DNA of 64,000 nt from Malaya genurostris. Taxonomy: Eukaryota > Arthropoda > Insecta > Diptera > Culicidae. Position numbers and translations under genes: made by a program. Position 1 is the first letter of the stretch; each line of letters begins with the position of its first letter. The stretch lies in the NCBI RefSeq assembly GCF_030247185.1, contig NC_080570.1, positions 126,410,650 through 126,474,649 of the forward strand, in the 5' to 3' direction. The notes under the pieces are model-generated. The model had not been told where the DNA came from, made no database searches, and worked only from the letters and a program-made list of their open reading frames with translations. Below, piece after piece: positions 1 to 11,700 of this stretch.

Positions 1-443
1 TTTATTTCGATATAACAGCTCCAAACACTGCTCAGAATCATCAATTCGTTGTTGTTTTTGATCGATTGTGAGCTCACGCGGCACCCATTTTGCACAAAGC
101 TTTCTCATATCCAAATATTCGTGAATAATATGTCCAACACGTTCCTTTGATATCTTTAGGGTGTCAGCTATCTCGATCAACTTCACTTTACGGTCATTGA
201 AAATCATTTTGTGGATTTTTTTCACGTTTTCATCGGTAACAGCCTCTTTTGGACGTTCATTGCGTTGATCGTCTTCGGTGCTCATATGACCAGTACGAAA
301 TTTGGCAAACTACTTACGAATTGTTGCTTCGCCCGGTGCAGAGTCTGGATAACACTCATCAAGCCATTTTTTTGGTATCGGCGGCACTTTTTTTTCATCA
401 AAAAGTAGTGTTTCATCAACACACGAAATTCCTTTTTTTCCAT
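1..443 (-). pseudogene. mariner transposase, N-terminal half, broken
   Basis: Reading the minus strand from an ATG at 443 gives a mariner-type start (MEKKEFRVL). A frameshift follows in a run of A/T near 400, then WLDECYPDSAPGEATIRK, then an in-frame TAG where mariners normally have Trp before FAKFRTG. The frame then stays open to the window edge through a helix-turn-helix region (IEIADTLKISKERVGHII) and the linker WVPREL, which is diagnostic of mariner. The catalytic DDD part would lie left of base 1, outside the window. About 100 bases of leader (444-560) follow on the plus strand; I could not fix the terminal inverted repeat. The wording resembles irritans-type mariners, but the subfamily is my inference. 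With a frameshift and a stop it cannot encode transposase. Confidence 0.9.
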
Positions 444-560
444 TTTTTTCACAATAACAAATGTAGCTTCACTCAAAATGCAATATCTCACAAACTAATA
501 ATCAGACAGCTGTCAAATTTATACACGTATCTTTTGAAGGTTGGTACTAACTGAAAATGG

Positions 561-1889
561 TATGGATTTAATTCTAGTGGCGCCCTCTCATAGAAACGAT
601 ACGAACTTTTCAGCCGATCTGTTAAAACTCAAAAGATCAACAGCAACAACGCGACTTGAACTGAAAAACATTAGATCACGAAGTACACCAGTTATGTATG
701 TTATGTAGTAGTTATGAATTCTATTGTTTGTAGAATTATGTCACCTGTAAAATTCATTATTTTTCTTCTGTGTAGTTATTAGAACTATGTAAAAAATTTA
801 GTGACAACAATTTTTTGTTAGATTTTATTTTAAAAAGAACGCTTAAATTTCAAATATTAAAAAAAAGTGTTTTTGATTATTTTTTATGTATTGTTGCTAA
901 AGTTCAAAGTAAAATAATGTTAAATTTCAAGAATTTATAAAAAAATCGTATGGTAAAATATTTTTTTTTTCGAATTCACGAAAAGTCGAAAGATTTTTTT
1001 TCAGTGTGTATTTTTTTTATAAAGTTCAATTGATTACCTACAACTTCTTCTTAGACAAATTTTTTGTAGAAGCTATATATTTCTAGCAATAATTGTTTAA
1101 AAATAATGTGACTAAAAACACATGTGCGCCCTTTTCAAAAATTAATCTTGTGTGAGAAAAATCTCTAGACCAGTGAAAAATACTTCATTTGCTATACCGA
1201 TCACACATGTAACGTCTCATGCATATCCAAGGGGGTCGTGCCAAAATTTTGTCATTCCTGGACGATTTGGCGTGGAATTGCTTTTCTTAAAACTAAGCCT
1301 GGAATAAAAGGGGTAAATTGATGATGCAAATTGTTTTGTTTGGCCGTGAATAACGCTTATGCAAAATTTAAGCCAAATAAAAAAAAATACAAAAAAAATT
1401 TCAAAACAAACTCTGTCATTTGCGGTGGAATTGATCAGGTAACTTACGTTTGCTTACGATTAATTTTTCAAATTAAATTTTCGTATATTTTTCTTGGCCT
1501 CAAATGTTGCCTAAGCATTCTCCATGTTCAATATAGACTATTTTCATCATCGGGTAATGCCATTTTGACTCTAGCCGTCCGACTCTCAGTCCAAAGCAAA
1601 ACTATTTGTTGAAAATTGTCTTAGAAACGATTAGACTGGTCGACTTGATGTCTATTTGTAGAGATACTAGCAACACGGATTCTCGTTTCTACAGTAAATG
1701 TTTGATACTCGATATAACAGTGTATTTCGTTTTTTTTGGCAAATGTCTGCCCCTCAATTATCTTCCATTGTCCAAGCATTATTTTTAGCTTGCTAGGTAT
1801 AAAATTACTTGTAAATCTATCACGTGGAATAAAACGTCTGAATCCGTTAGTCCGTACGTGTCTGTTTGGTAAATTTCCCATACCAAAAA
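561..1889. other. AT-rich intergenic sequence, no gene seen
   Basis: Poly(T)-rich, low-complexity DNA. Short open frames here show no recognisable motif. The only structure I can support is the repeat fragment at 701-777. Confidence 0.6.
701..777 (-). repeat. Dispersed repeat end, inverted match to 14474-14554
   Basis: This stretch is the reverse complement, with few changes, of 14474-14554. It ends in TTCTGTGTAG, the same terminus as the TA-flanked element at 32235-32516. It is probably one end of that family of short inverted-repeat elements; the partner end was not found. Confidence 0.6.
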
Positions 1890-2120
1890 CCCTGGCTTTA
1901 TTCGCATTCGCTTGGTGCGAATTTAGCACTGCGGAAAGTGCACAAAGCTTATCAAATCATTCTAGAGTTGTACTAAATTGTTGATTTTAATCTCCGATTT
2001 TCAAAGACGCAATCTTTGAATTTTCTTTAGATAATATTTATAGCCATTTTTCGTTGTATTTTGCTTTAATGCAAACGACCAGCAGCAGGATGACGCAATC
2101 GATCTTCTTTGAAGAGTAAT
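1890..2120 (+). repeat. Diverged copy of the 15.6-22.5 kb array unit
   Basis: Old relative of the 552-bp unit. It shares, in order, the GCGAATTT..GCGGAAAGTGCACAAA block, a TTTCTTTAGA..ATAGCC block and an ACCAGCAGCAGGATGACGCAATCG block, which corresponds to the unit's ACTGGCAGCTGTGACGTAATCG. Alignment by eye; gaps are needed. Confidence 0.5.
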
Positions 2121-2214
2121 TGACTCTGTGAACATCCCGTAATTGATTCATTCTATTGAATGACTGAATGTTAGATTAGCACGAATTTTACTGGTTTCAA
2201 CTGTAACATGCATT

Positions 2215-2320
2215 CTGCTGCCAGCCAGGAAGATGTGTTCTTCTGTGGCTCAGCCGATTAACAGGCGTACTTTGTGATCCATTGATGTTCGGTTCAAGTC
2301 GCGACGGTCGCTATCAGTAT
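2215..2320 (+). repeat. tRNA-derived SINE-like head, copy 1
   Basis: Contains an RNA polymerase III box A-like TGGCTCAGCCGATTAACAGG (2246-2265) and a box B GGTTCAAGTC (2291-2300), spaced as in a tRNA. A second copy lies at 14655-14745. There is no intact cloverleaf or anticodon arm, so I call it a SINE head and not a tRNA gene. Mosquito tRNA-derived SINEs such as Feilai and Gecko are known; I cannot say which family this is. Confidence 0.6.
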
Positions 2321-2456
2321 TCATTGTTTTATTTCAATGAATTTCATGTCATGGAATTTTAGACACAATATTGAATGCTCTTCCACGTAAATTTGCGTCA
2401 ACTGCGATGCTCAATTTAATAAGATGTACAATCACAGGGTTTCTTAGTAGTGTGTA

Positions 2457-3327
2457 AGGAGTGTATCGAAAATATGCTATCCACAATATTTTTTTTCAAA
2501 TTATGATAAAAAACGAACATTTCAAACTAAAAATTGATCCTTTATTTTACGAGGTTCAACTTGATCATAATGAAAACCTTTTGATCGAACGCTCTTCATC
2601 AAGTTCCCGGCAAGTGTTGCATCGCATTTTTGGACGCTTTAGCCCATTTTTTTTATTCCTGCATGTTCCCAGCCGCCTTACCAGTCTTCTTGAAGACCCT
2701 CTTCACGATTGCCCAGTAACGTTCGATGGGTCGAAGCTGAAGGCAATTTGGTGGATTGATATTTTGCTCAAAGAAATTTATACCCTTTCCCGCAAGCCAA
2801 TTGAGAGTGGTTTTGGCATAGTGAGCCGACGCTAAATCCGGCCAAAACAGTGGAGGTGTACTATGCTTCTTATATAAAGGCAGCAATCTCTTCTGGGGAC
2901 ACTCAGATCGATAGATTTCTGCATTTATAGTTCCGGTAGTGTAAAAAATGGTTGACTACAAACCACAGGAACATATTGCTTACCATACCAGTACCTTTCG
3001 ACCGAATTTCTCCACTTGAATCGACCTGTCCGCATCGCTCACATCCTCCCCAACGACGACAGTAAATTATTGTGGGCATGGGTTTTTGAGTCCTCGCCAA
3101 TTTTCGCACAGCAATACCCTCTTCGCTTAGCCATGTATCCAGAACCTTGATTTTCACTTCCTTTTCAATACGCAATATTTTGAAAACGCACAATTTCAAC
3201 CGCAAAACAAGTAAACAAACGAAAGCTGACAGCCAAACGCACAGCATGCTGTGATCTGAGCGTAAAAAACCATCACATATACATGCGTACAACACATATG
3301 TGTATAGCTTATTTTCGGCACACCCCT
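2457..3327 (-). mobile_element. ITmD37E transposon (Tc1/mariner superfamily), internally deleted
   Basis: Both ends carry matching terminal inverted repeats: AGGAGTGTATCGAAAATATG on the left and AGGGGTGTGCCGAAAATAAG read inward from the right. About 24 of 29 positions match. Each end is bordered by the TA dinucleotide (2455-2456 and 3328-3329), the target duplication expected for this superfamily. The 871-bp length is shorter than needed for a full transposase of about 340 residues plus ends. The transposase remnant inside lacks the region of the first catalytic Asp. Confidence 0.88.
2570..3190 (-). pseudogene. ITmD37E transposase, deleted and frameshifted
   Basis: On the minus strand the C-terminal catalytic part is readable: TGTINAEIYRSECPQKRLLP, then FWPDLASAHY with the second catalytic Asp, and RPIERYWA with the Glu. 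Exactly 37 residues separate that Asp from the Glu, which defines the DD37E class known from mosquitoes. After GNMQE (about 2653) there is a stop. The tail resumes in other frames as WAKASK and LMKSVRSK. Upstream, a segment around 3110-3190 (KILRIEKEVKIKVLDTWL) looks like N-terminal DNA-binding sequence, but the stretch with the first Asp is missing. It cannot make active transposase; its ends could be mobilised only in trans. Confidence 0.88.
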
Positions 3328-4202
3328 TATCTACCAGGCAAAAATGTGCAAAAAATGAAAATATGTGTTCTAACTTTTCTCATAGATGGCGCGACCGATT
3401 TTCACAAGCTTAGGTTCAAACGAACGGTCCTGTGGTCCGATACGGAACTCCGACTTCCTGATCCGAAAATAATGGGTAAAGTGTGTTTAAAATCTTTACC
3501 ATCACTGAAAAGGACGAAAAACCGTAAAAAAATGTTCTAAATTCATCTCGAATCTTCTCCAATCGATAGTTTTTTTGATGTCGCATGTTTTAGAAATGGA
3601 TGAAACGTTGAGATATGGTATAATCTAAAAAACGATAGTGGGAAAAACGAATTTGGGACTTAGAGAATTTAAGACCGCGTAGCTTAGAAAATCCGCGTAG
3701 AAAAATAAACGCAAAACTGAAGAAGTTTTTTGTATGCCAATTTTTTTTATGCCAAATGTAAAACGACTTTCGGCGAAATGACCTGCTCCTACTATAAGTT
3801 GCTGTAGATTTTTACTCGAATCCTGCTTTTGGTTCCGGAATTACAGGGTGAAACGTGTTTGAGCTTTCAATCCGTCATTTTGAGCGACGATGATTCCATC
3901 AGACCATGGATCGGAAATTCTCGAACAGCGTGTGGATGATCATAGCTCCAAATACTACAATTTTTCTTCTTGACGTTTCCATTCAACCGAAAATGCTCCT
4001 TATCAGTGAAGAGAATTTTGCGTTATAACCAGTTTTAATTGATCACTGATTTTGAAAATAAATTCTCACGATTTGGAAACGTTGTTCTGGAGTTAACCTA
4101 CTCATGATGATTTGCCAAACAGCGCTGAGTAAAGACGTCACTTTACACTGTCAAAACAACTTTCAGATAATAGAGTAATCCCTATTGTAAAAAACAAACT
4201 TT

Positions 4203-4556
4203 CTTAGGTTGTGAACCATTTCGCGGTTAATTTTAACTTTTGGTCGAAATCTGATACTTGAGCGGTTATTTTGTGTCGAGTAATTAAATTTGACTAAAAC
4301 TTCTGCTCATATCAAAAAATTGACGGACGGAATTTCATTTGGGTTAAATTTTTTACTGGAAATAATTTCAACTAAAGAATTATTATTAGAATTTTCAATG
4401 CAAGATTTTTTTCAGTGTCGGAAAATAACCATCGATCTGTCAAAAATACCATGCTCTCGAGCAGGACTATTTTTGACAACATCAAATTAACCACTCGAGT
4501 GTCAGATTTTAACCAAAAGTTAAAATTAACCGCGAAATGGTTCACAGCCTTAGAAA
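4203..4556. mobile_element. Fold-back element, arms of about 65 bp
   Basis: The left arm (from about 4203) and the reverse complement of the right arm (about 4490-4553) share GTGAACCATTTCGCGGTTAA and continue with TTTTAACTTTTGGT and a CTCGAG/CTTGAG-containing block. Roughly 90 percent match over 65 bp. The interior has no transposase. Termini read TTTCTTAGG and TTTTCTAAGG. I saw no clear target duplication. Confidence 0.75.
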
Positions 4557-7014
4557 ACATTACTAACTAATTTCCGATTACCGAATTGCGGAGTGAAGTG
4601 TGTTAGAAGTTCAAACACTTCATTTGGATGGACGATGCAAAAAAGGTAAATATTCACGCACCCGTAGATTTATTGTTCTAAAGAAATGTTGGTTGAAAAA
4701 AAACAGACAATTTATTGTCACCATACAAACAAAAAACCTAGTAATTATCTCCACCTAGTAATGTTGAGTCGTTTTCCACAACTACGAGTCGCTTGTGGAA
4801 TCAAACATTTTCCAGCGAGCGGATTTCGATTGGAGTCATCTGCTTGAACACTGATGACAACCAAAAAAATCTCTTGATGAATCGTGGGGCAACATTAATT
4901 GGTGAATTGAAAGAGAAGTCCGAAACAATCTGCTGTCAAAACACTTCCATTATCGACCAGCTTTGGAAACAATAAGAAGTACATCCAAATAAAGGGTGTT
5001 TTGTTATTTTAAAACGCACAAATATACCTTTAACCAGAATGGCAGTTATCCTTATTGAAAGATATGTCACATAAAAAAACACCCTCCATTCTTTATTCTG
5101 ACTGAGTATGTGCAATTAACAAAAGTCATTAGCTGTCTATGAGACCATGAAAATGAAGAGAGTTGAGAGAGAGCCATATCCGGAACCGGGAGCTGAGAAC
5201 CGGCATAACTGAAATCGGTTCGTTCGCAACTAACACAACCTACAAGAAGTTTTTTTTGCATAATCTCTCTAATGGGTGTCAATTTCATATACACTAAACC
5301 CTATAACTCCGGAACTGAAAGTCGGATCCGTACAAAACTTTATACTTGCTTATGGGAACATAATAACTTTCATTCGAATCTAAGGTTGTGAAAACTTAAG
5401 AAATTAGAGTGATTTCCAGCTTAGAGTATACGGTGATCCAGTATAGCCAAAATTATGCATGTGGTCTTCAACTAACCCAATCTATTCAATTGAAGAATAT
5501 GGTTAGTTGAACATATTTTGCTAATTTTTTTTTGCCATGTATTAAAACATGCTCCTGAAAATGAAAGTTTTATACTAATCACCCTGTAATTCGGGAATCA
5601 GATCAAGGTGAAATTCAGGAATTTTTCATGAGATCTAGAGACCTTCCATTTGAATCTAATTTTGTGAAAATTGAATGAACTGTATCTAAGAAAATCGAGT
5701 GCGCTTTTTTAATTTGCTTTTCAAATATTTCCTCGTAGCTCCGGAACCGGAAGTCGAATTCAGATGTAATTCAATAGCAGATTATGGGTTTTTTACGCGG
5801 TTTTTATGCGGTTAAAATAAATGCAGCCACTTTTCTCAGAGATTACTGAACTGATTTTCACGATCTTAGATTTAAATCAAAGGTCTTGTGATCCCATACA
5901 AAATTGCTGAATTTTTTTTGGATAGTACTTCCGGTTCCGGAGTTATGGGGTAAAATATACAAAACATGGTAATAAGCGTACTAATTTTTCTCTAAGATGG
6001 CGTGCCCGTTTTTTACAAACTAAAGAATTTCATCTGGATCCGACTTCCGGTTTCGGAATTATATTTTATACCATCACTTAAACGGGTGAAACAAATTACT
6101 TAAAAAAAATTTAAATTGATATCAAAACCGCTCCAATCGGTAGTCTTTATCAATAGACGGTCAAACAAAGCGATTCCGGTTATTCCTTCAATTTTTACCT
6201 ACCAGAGAACAGTAAGCCATGAGAATGATTTTGATAGTTACATGGTAAACTTCTCATAGAAACACATACTACTGTAGCACTCAGAAAGTTAGAAAAATAT
6301 GCGGTTTTTTAAGCGGCTTTTTTACGCGGATTTCCGAAGTTACGCGGTTTTCTTATCTTATCTGAGAAATGAATGAAACGTCGAGATCTAGTGTTATCCT
6401 GAATTTTTTTTAAGTAAACTCTCTGGCACTTAGAAAATTTTCGATTCAAAATTTTTTTTTCTAGATTACTCCAGATCTGAACTTTTCATGAATTTCTAAG
6501 ACATTTTTCGAATTTTTTCAAAAAAAAATTTTTTTGTGGTTGTACCAAATCTAGACGATTCATGCATTTGTAAGACATCTAGCACCAACCAATTTTTTTT
6601 TCTACTACGACTTCCAAAGATACGCGGCCTCAAAGTCGGTTTGAATTTTTTTTTGAGATTACGCCAGAGGTTTCATGCATTTCTAAGATGTTTGCTATAG
6701 AAAATTCTTTAATTTTGCGTGTTTGCAAGCGGATTTACGAAGTTACGCGGTTTTTTTTTTTACACTGTTCGTATCCCCTGTGGTAAAAGAGTCCTCAATG
6801 TACAAGGCATTCAGTTTGAATCTAAGTTGAAGAAAATCGATTGCATTTTTTGTCTATTTTTTGCACATTTTACCCCGTTACTCCCGAGATGGAAGTCGGC
6901 CCCAAAAACAATTCAGGATTTCTGTATGGGGCCACAGTAACTTTAATTTGAATCTATGTTTGTGAAAATCTACTCCGAGAAAAGTTAGTGAACAAAAGGG
7001 ATAAATACACACAG

Positions 7015-7135
7015 ACATTTTACGTACTCGACGAACTGAGTCGAATGGTATATGACACTCGGCCTTCCGGGCCCCGGGTCAAAAGTCTCTTTTCACAGTG
7101 ATTGCATAGCTTTTCTATATGAGAAAGGCAAAAAT
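7015..7135 (-). repeat. Right terminal arm of the composite repeat
   Basis: Reverse complement of the left arm at 10425-10560. Shared blocks are CACACAGACATTTT, GACGAACTGAGTCGAATGGT, ATATGACACTCGGCCTTCC and TTTTCACAGTGATTGCAT, ending in ATATGAGAAAGGC. This shows the family is bounded by long inverted arms while its internal satellite units all face one way. Confidence 0.7.
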
Positions 7136-7849
7136 CACTCACCGAGATTTGAACAGCTGAGATCGGTAATCAAATTTAAGTGCGTACACGGTAAACAGGC
7201 TGCAGCTACAAACGAACACTTCCGTCGTACTTAAAAAGTTTGTAGGAAAATAGTCTAGAATTTGACGAACTCTGAGTTAAGGTAAATTTTTTATATTGAT
7301 TCGAAACATTTACGGACAAATGACATTAACCTCATGGTAATTTGTTCTTATTTTCCAGAGATTTTCTCCAAATTCTAGATTATTTTTCTAACTTTTTACA
7401 GTACTACAGTAGGATTTGTTTCTATGAGAGGTTTACCATCTAGCTATCGAAATTATTCTCATTGCTGTTCTTTGGAAGGTAAACATAATGTTGAGTGCAG
7501 TTTGTCCATTGAAATGAAAGTATTAGATTATTCTACCGGTGAAAATTGTAAATTTTAGACATTTCATTCCAAACACCTCGCGTCCCCATTGGTATGGAGA
7601 ATATATGGCCATTCTGAAGGTCACATTTTGCATCGATGAACTTTGGTGTTAAAAATAGGATCCGAAAATGATTTCGAACGAATAAATCTTCTCGTTCACC
7701 CAGAAAAACTTAAACCGCAAACATCCCATTACTTACCTTTGCTGACATCGGATGAAGCAAGAGAAATGTACGGTTATTTCTGATCCAATCAAAAAACGGT
7801 GGCAAATTAAAAAACTGTCGTTGGCAAAAGGTTTTTTTAGTACTTCCTG
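7136..7849. other. No gene recognised
   Basis: Moderately AT-rich, with no recognised protein, RNA gene or clear repeat. Short frames lack motifs. Confidence 0.5.
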
Positions 7850-9050
7850 ACGGCTCTCAGACGAACGAGCATTTTGCTTAATTCAGTATCGTTTTCACTC
7901 ACCTCCAGCAAATACATTTTTTTCCATTAATTACCATTAAATTTGATTCACTTTTCCCGATTGGATTCAGTCGCATTCACTTGCTCACACATAGGTTTAA
8001 ATTTTCATTCCATTATAATCGTTTTAATTTCCATTTGTATCAGCATCCATCGCCGTTGCTTCCTAATTGACTTTCGTGCTCGGTTGGCACGTTTTCCGTG
8101 CACCGTCCGTTTATTCGCGGACACACTTTAATTAACTGCTCGATTGAATCGGTTCGGGCGGTTTTTTTTATAGCGATACGCAAATCCGAAAATCGAATCA
8201 CAACGGGTATTGATTTCTTTTGGCGGAAAAATGTTTCCCCAAATCGCACCGGGCTAAGTTCTCTTATCACCTAGGTTTGTAACACTGTATCAAACACACA
8301 CACCTTTCCGTTCCGCTTAACTTCTATCTTCCGGTGCTAATTTGTTTCCTCTGTCACGAACTCGAACTAACTCATTCGATTGTTACGCTTGTTCATCACT
8401 AATCAATTGACACTGGCGTTGTTTGATTTTTTATTTGTTTGCATAGATATATGAAGTGGCGGCCGTCGTCTGCAAAATATGCCGTAGCATCATTAGACAT
8501 TAATTTCCGTGCCATTACCATTCACTAGATGTCTTATAATATTTTTCACTATTGGCCTCCTAGACTGGACTGACCAGAACTTCTATTTCCCTCCTAAACA
8601 AGTTCGACCGAGGCGGGATTCACGCGAGGACTGAAAGTATCTTGGCACTTGAATTTGAACAGTACCGCCGATGGAGACCGGTTTGCGCTGTTGCTCGTAA
8701 CGGACAAAAAAACTGTACACCGTCAGGACAGAGAAAGGCACGCCGTGAGACTTTCCACCGTTTCCTCCCACAACAAACACTCTGACTACTGACAGCTGCC
8801 GGACGACGGTGACGGTGGGTTTACTAAACACTGCCGCAGCTGCCGGTTTGCGTTTGTTTTGGAAACGTCAAGAGAGTAGGAAATCGCCACATGCTGTATA
8901 GAAATGTGGCTACTAGATTGCGAATGCGGATGATCACTGTTTGAGACTGTGGGCGTGTGTGTGTATTTGAAGTGCGTTGTTTCAAGTGTATATCGGAAAG
9001 CTTACGGTTCGTTATTAGAGAGTTCTCTGAAGAGCGGAGAATATATTGAG
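7850..9050. other. Low-repeat sequence, possibly a host regulatory or untranslated region
   Basis: This is one of the few stretches without recognisable transposon text, and it is less AT-rich. On the minus strand around 8790 there is a TCAGT initiator-like motif with an AAACG downstream element 28-32 bases later (four of five DPE positions), followed by GC-richer sequence to about 8583. I recognise no protein motif. It could be a host promoter and 5' leader, but that is weak evidence. Confidence 0.25.
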
Positions 9051-9261
9051 TGGGGTTACACCATTTGAAGATTACACCGATATTTGAAAGAGAAGCGTTG
9101 GTTTAAGACAGCATAGAAATACCTGCTGGTGTGAATTTGTTTTAATTATAAAATATGCCGATTATTGCTTCGATTCCGCACATAAATTACTCATTTTAAT
9201 TAGGTATGTCAGAATGCGACAGATTTTGCAAATATTGCGCGATAGCAGAATGAAAGGATGA

Positions 9262-9730
9262 CTTATACTGATGTCGTTTTTCATTGATTCCACTCGCTCG
9301 GTGCCAGTGTTTTGCTCTGACAGTTGGTTTTGTAAAGTTTAGTTTGCACGCTTGCTGCTCGGAAATGCCCCGTTCACACTTCTGCTGGCTGCCAGCATGC
9401 TGGTGTCAGTGTACTACCCTCTTAGGAAAAAACGTTCAACTATGGTCCAATGATTCAAACTATTAGACCAACGGAGGACCACCGTTGAACGTTTTTTTCC
9501 TCAGAGGGAAGTACACTGACACCAGCATGCTGGCAGCCAGCAGAAGTGTAAACGGGGCAAAAAGAAAACGGGTGCAAAATAGTTGCCCGTGAATTGCCCC
9601 GAAAGTGCATTTTTTTCGTGCGGTGCAAATCAATGAAACACAGTGCACCCGTTTTGATTGCCCAACTGAACGAAAAGTGCACGAATCGAGCAAAACACTC
9701 CACGAGTGTTCTCAATGAAAAACGACATGA
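9262..9730. mobile_element. Long imperfect palindrome (fold-back element)
   Basis: Two arms meet almost head-on near 9460. Strong matches are the block CACTTCTGCTGGCTGCCAGC, then ATGCTGGTGTCAGTGTACT, then GAAAAAACGTTCAAC. At the outer edges GATGTCGTTTTTCATTGA pairs with the reverse complement of TCAATGAAAAACGACAT. Arms are about 220 bp, with indels. No transposase. Weaker matches such as TTACACCGAT suggest the element may reach about 9050-9810. Confidence 0.8.
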
Positions 9731-9869
9731 GATCTGTGCGATCTAAATCAGTGGCGCAAAATCATATTTTTAAATAGCGGTGGCGGTTAATCGGTGTAAC
9801 ACCGTTTGTATAAATAATCGGCAACGAAAGTGTCATTTGACTTAGATTATTATTTCCGTGTAAAGTTTA

Positions 9870-9970
9870 CAACGAATACTTTAAAATCTCGGTTGATTTT
9901 TTCAGAAGGCTGTAAAAGCAAGGGACAGTTTCTCCTTGTTCATTCTTTCGATTATTGTGCTGTGAATATA
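9870..9970 (+). repeat. Fragment of the 12.4-kb fold-back family
   Basis: Contains GGTTGATTTTTTCAGAAGGC and AAGCAAGGGACAGTTTCTCC followed by TTGTTCATTCTTTCG. These are close to 12390-12445 and 33010-33060. Confidence 0.6.
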
Positions 9971-10424
9971 GGCTATCTGCGCAACTCCGGAAGCGCCACC
10001 ATGTGGCGCATAGCGTCTCCAGCGTGGTGCGCTGCATCGAGCGCATGAAATGTCAAACAAAGTGTGATGGCTAACAAAGTTTACAATGGCCTCTATTTTC
10101 TTCATTCACATTAACACAACTGGAATTTTGAACACTTCTGTCCGCATTATCTGCAAAAACCAGATTTTTTTGGTGAGTTTTCACAATATTTTTGTAAATA
10201 TAAAAAATTAGGTATAGGATTCGCTCGAATTTTGGGAAAAATTAACCGATGCCCGGAAGGCCAACCGATTCAGCTCGACGAACTGTTGTGTATTATGTGT
10301 TGTTCACAAAGAGGTCAAAGGAAAGGTCTTCTCGTCAGCCAGTACGCAACTGATTGGTTTTGCGATTTGATGTTTACTTTTTAAGTTATACATAGTTAGA
10401 TTTCAGAATTTTCAGTTTCTGTCT

Positions 10425-11095
10425 TTCTGTTATAGAAATGTTATGCAATCACTGTGAAAACCGACTTTTGAACCGAGGCCCGGAAGGCCGAGTGTCATAT
10501 ACCATTCGACTCAGTTCGTCGAGTACGCAAAATGTCTGTGCGTATGTGTGTATGTAACGTTTTTTTGCTCTAACTTTTCTCAGAGATGGCTCAACCGATT
10601 CTCACAAACTTAGATTCAAATGAAAAGTCTTGTGGTACCATACAAAATTCTTGAATATTATTTGGATCGGACTTTAGGTTCCGGAGTTATGGGGTAAAAT
10701 GCGCAAAAAAAATTAAAATATGTGTTCTAACTTTTCTCATAAATGGCGCGACCGATTTTCACAAACAAATGAAAGGTCCTGTGGTCCCATACGTAATTCA
10801 TGAAAATTTCATCCGGATTCGGCTTCCAAATCCGGAAATATAGAGTGAAGTTTGTTAAAAATTTTATACCATCACTGAAAATGGCGAAAAACCGAAAAAG
10901 TTTTCTAAATCGACCTCGAATTTTCTCCAATTGATAGTTTTTATCAGTAGACGGTCAAACAAACCGATTTCGGTTATTCTTTTAAGAATTGAAGAAAATT
11001 ATTTTGAAGAATACCACAGTATTATATATGATAGTATGATTGATATGAGAAAGGCATCATTACACCACTAGGTGGATTAAAACAGGCTTTTGTAA
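10425..11095 (+). repeat. Composite repeat, short copy with both ends
   Basis: Begins with the left arm (GTTATGCAATCACTGTGAAA, then GAGGCCCGGAAGGCCGAG and ACCATTCGACTCAGTTCGTC). It contains three degenerate satellite sentences (GATGGCTCAACCGATTCTCA, GATGGCGCGACCGATTTTCA and a shorter one). It finishes with the outer end GAGAAAGGCATCATTACACC plus ACTAGGTGGATTAAAACAGG. Useful as the most compact specimen of the family here. Confidence 0.7.
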
Positions 11096-11099
11096 TTGC

Positions 11100-11700
11100 A
11101 ATAATTGGATTGCATAGTTTCAAGCCATAGATTGTAAAAATCCATTCACTTTTAACAAAGTGCTCAGTGGTCCCAACCACATCAAAATACGTTTTCTGTT
11201 TGAGTTTCAGAGGTCGATTTTGGGGCTTCATTGCATTCAGAAAAACTTTTGTTTGGAACTGTCTTCTTCTTTGAATAAAATCAAAGTTGTCATTAATCCA
11301 CTTAGAAGTTGTTACATGTTACTACAAAAAAATTTGCCGAACACATGAGCCCTTTAAAATGCATTGGTGTCGATATAAGAAGCATAATTGATATGAGGCT
11401 CCCAAAATCTAGTTTTTTCATCATAACTTTCTTAAACACACAGACGAAAAAGGGAGTTGAGGGAATAACGTTGTGGATTCACAATTTATACGTGACTCAC
11501 TGTGCTCAGGCCTTAAATAAATATGAAAATACACTTTTTGAAATGAGTGTCTTAAGATTCGTTACTAAACGTAGCACTCTTATATGCGTTAGTTATTCCT
11601 TAGTTGTTCCCAAAACCTGTTGGGAAGTGTGAAAATGTTCCTTCATTATTTCTATCTGAAACAATTGATAACGAACGAGTCTAAAATAAAACAATTACTG
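11100..11700. other. No gene recognised
   Basis: AT-rich. One open frame of about 107 codons (11309-11632, plus) has no recognisable motif and no homologous copy in the window; I do not call it a gene. Confidence 0.45.

Larger units (their letters stand above)
3340..7135 (+). repeat. Composite satellite-bearing repeat element (Aedes type)
   Basis: A long run of degenerate units sharing the sentence 'gatggcncaaccgattttcacaaac', 'agattcaaatgaaaggtc', 'atccgacttccggttccgg' and 'attataggg'. All are in the same orientation and about 150-170 bp apart. The right end (7015-7135) is a terminal arm that recurs inverted at 10425-10560. Blocks of TACGCGG (around 5800, 6300-6350, 6725 and 3670) are interspersed. 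A separate fold-back sits inside at 4203-4556. No coding capacity. The same family recurs at 10425-11090, 11700-11990, 22470-23140, 25375-25870, 26400-26930, 34172-36110 and 45400-45690. Confidence 0.65.

Noticed and set aside
2246..2300. tRNA gene
   Set aside because: Boxes A and B are present, but no acceptor stem or anticodon arm can be folded; repeated at 14678, so called a SINE head.
8040..8270. Frames on both strands in the low-repeat region (also 8583-8831)
   Set aside because: Short, unsupported by splice signals or motifs; kept only as a possible regulatory or leader region.
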